NCBI RefSeq assembly: GCF_004800045.1
Contig: NC_055059.1
Source: Streptomyces phage Forthebois
Lineage: Viruses > Preplasmiviricota > Tectiliviricetes > Kalamavirales
DNA length: 18,251 nt
Direction: 5' to 3' (one strand)
The translations under genes and the position numbers were made by a program. The notes beneath the pieces were generated by a model. The model was not told the DNA's origin. It ran no database searches and worked only from the letters and a program-made list of their open reading frames with translations. This document shows positions 18,113 to 18,251 of the stretch, piece by piece (the first letter of the stretch is position 1; each line of letters starts with the position of its first letter).

Positions 18113-18251
18113 AATTCTAAAGGGGCGACCAATTCTATTTGGATAAAGTATTTACCGGAGGTACCGTCATTTATCACGCAATTCATGAATAGCTTTGAAT
18201 AACGAATGAATTGCTGAATAGATCAATTCTTTGACGGTGCCTCCGGTAAAG
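18113..18251 (-). repeat. Right inverted terminal repeat
   Basis: Reverse complement of the left terminus in three blocks: 18230-18251 (22 bases identical), 18146-18173 (28 identical) and about 18113-18136 (nearly identical). The loop between the first two blocks is two bases longer and unrelated in sequence to that at the left end. Confidence 0.95.
18151..18250. repeat. Nested inverted repeat in the right terminus
   Basis: 18151-18169 and 18232-18250 pair over 19 bases with one mismatch, the mirror image of the structure at 2-99. Both ends carry the same mismatched pair although the loop sequence differs. Confidence 0.85.

Noticed and set aside
1-18251. CRISPR array, integrase/attachment site, restriction or toxin-antitoxin genes
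   Set aside because: No regularly spaced repeats and no recognisable recombinase, nuclease or toxin motifs were found in any frame.

Overview
The window looks like a complete, linear, tailless, membrane-containing phage genome of the Tectiviridae type, infecting an actinobacterium. The evidence is the combination of inverted terminal repeats at the first and last bases, a protein-primed family B DNA polymerase, a small FtsK/HerA-type packaging ATPase next to a major capsid protein of PRD1-P3 size, many tiny one- and two-helix membrane proteins, and several peptidoglycan hydrolases. No portal, terminase, tape-measure or tail-tube gene is present. Several accessory and adsorption proteins are of types I know from actinobacterial tailed phages. 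From memory, the layout and length match the Streptomyces tectiviruses WheeHeim and Forthebois. That identification is recall plus inference, not a search result.

Layout. (1) Left end 1-170: inverted terminal repeat (ITR) with a nested hairpin and a terminator-like hairpin. (2) 171-3413, all leftward: eleven small accessory genes, including a MazG-like pyrophosphohydrolase, a two-helix membrane protein and four zinc-finger or zinc-ribbon proteins (one is a 30-residue RanBP2-type finger). The region also holds a tRNA-Asn and a tRNA 'top half' minihelix. A 323-base non-coding stretch (2752-3074) holds a 31-nt inverted repeat and an element resembling an rRNA-leader antitermination site. (3) 3571-6604, leftward: replication block with SSB, a candidate terminal protein and PolB, punctuated by hairpins. 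(4) 6605-6777: divergent control region. (5) 6778-18037, all rightward: virion and lysis genes. The order is two proteins of unknown role, packaging ATPase, small membrane protein, major capsid protein, a run of tiny membrane proteins, a LysM protein, a lytic transglycosylase, an M23 peptidase, beta-rich surface proteins, a receptor-binding protein, and an amidase endolysin. (6) 18069-18251: terminator and right ITR.

How the genes work together (established family knowledge plus inference). The candidate terminal protein primes PolB at the ITRs, and SSB coats the displaced strand. The ATPase packages the DNA into an internal membrane vesicle that carries the small membrane proteins and is surrounded by the double-jelly-roll capsid. 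The transglycosylase and the M23 peptidase share a homologous C-terminal membrane-anchoring module, so both probably sit in the virion membrane and open the cell wall during entry. The amidase is the likely release lysin. Genes are packed with 1-, 4- or 8-base overlaps, implying translational coupling. No integrase or repressor is recognisable, so a lytic life cycle is likely.
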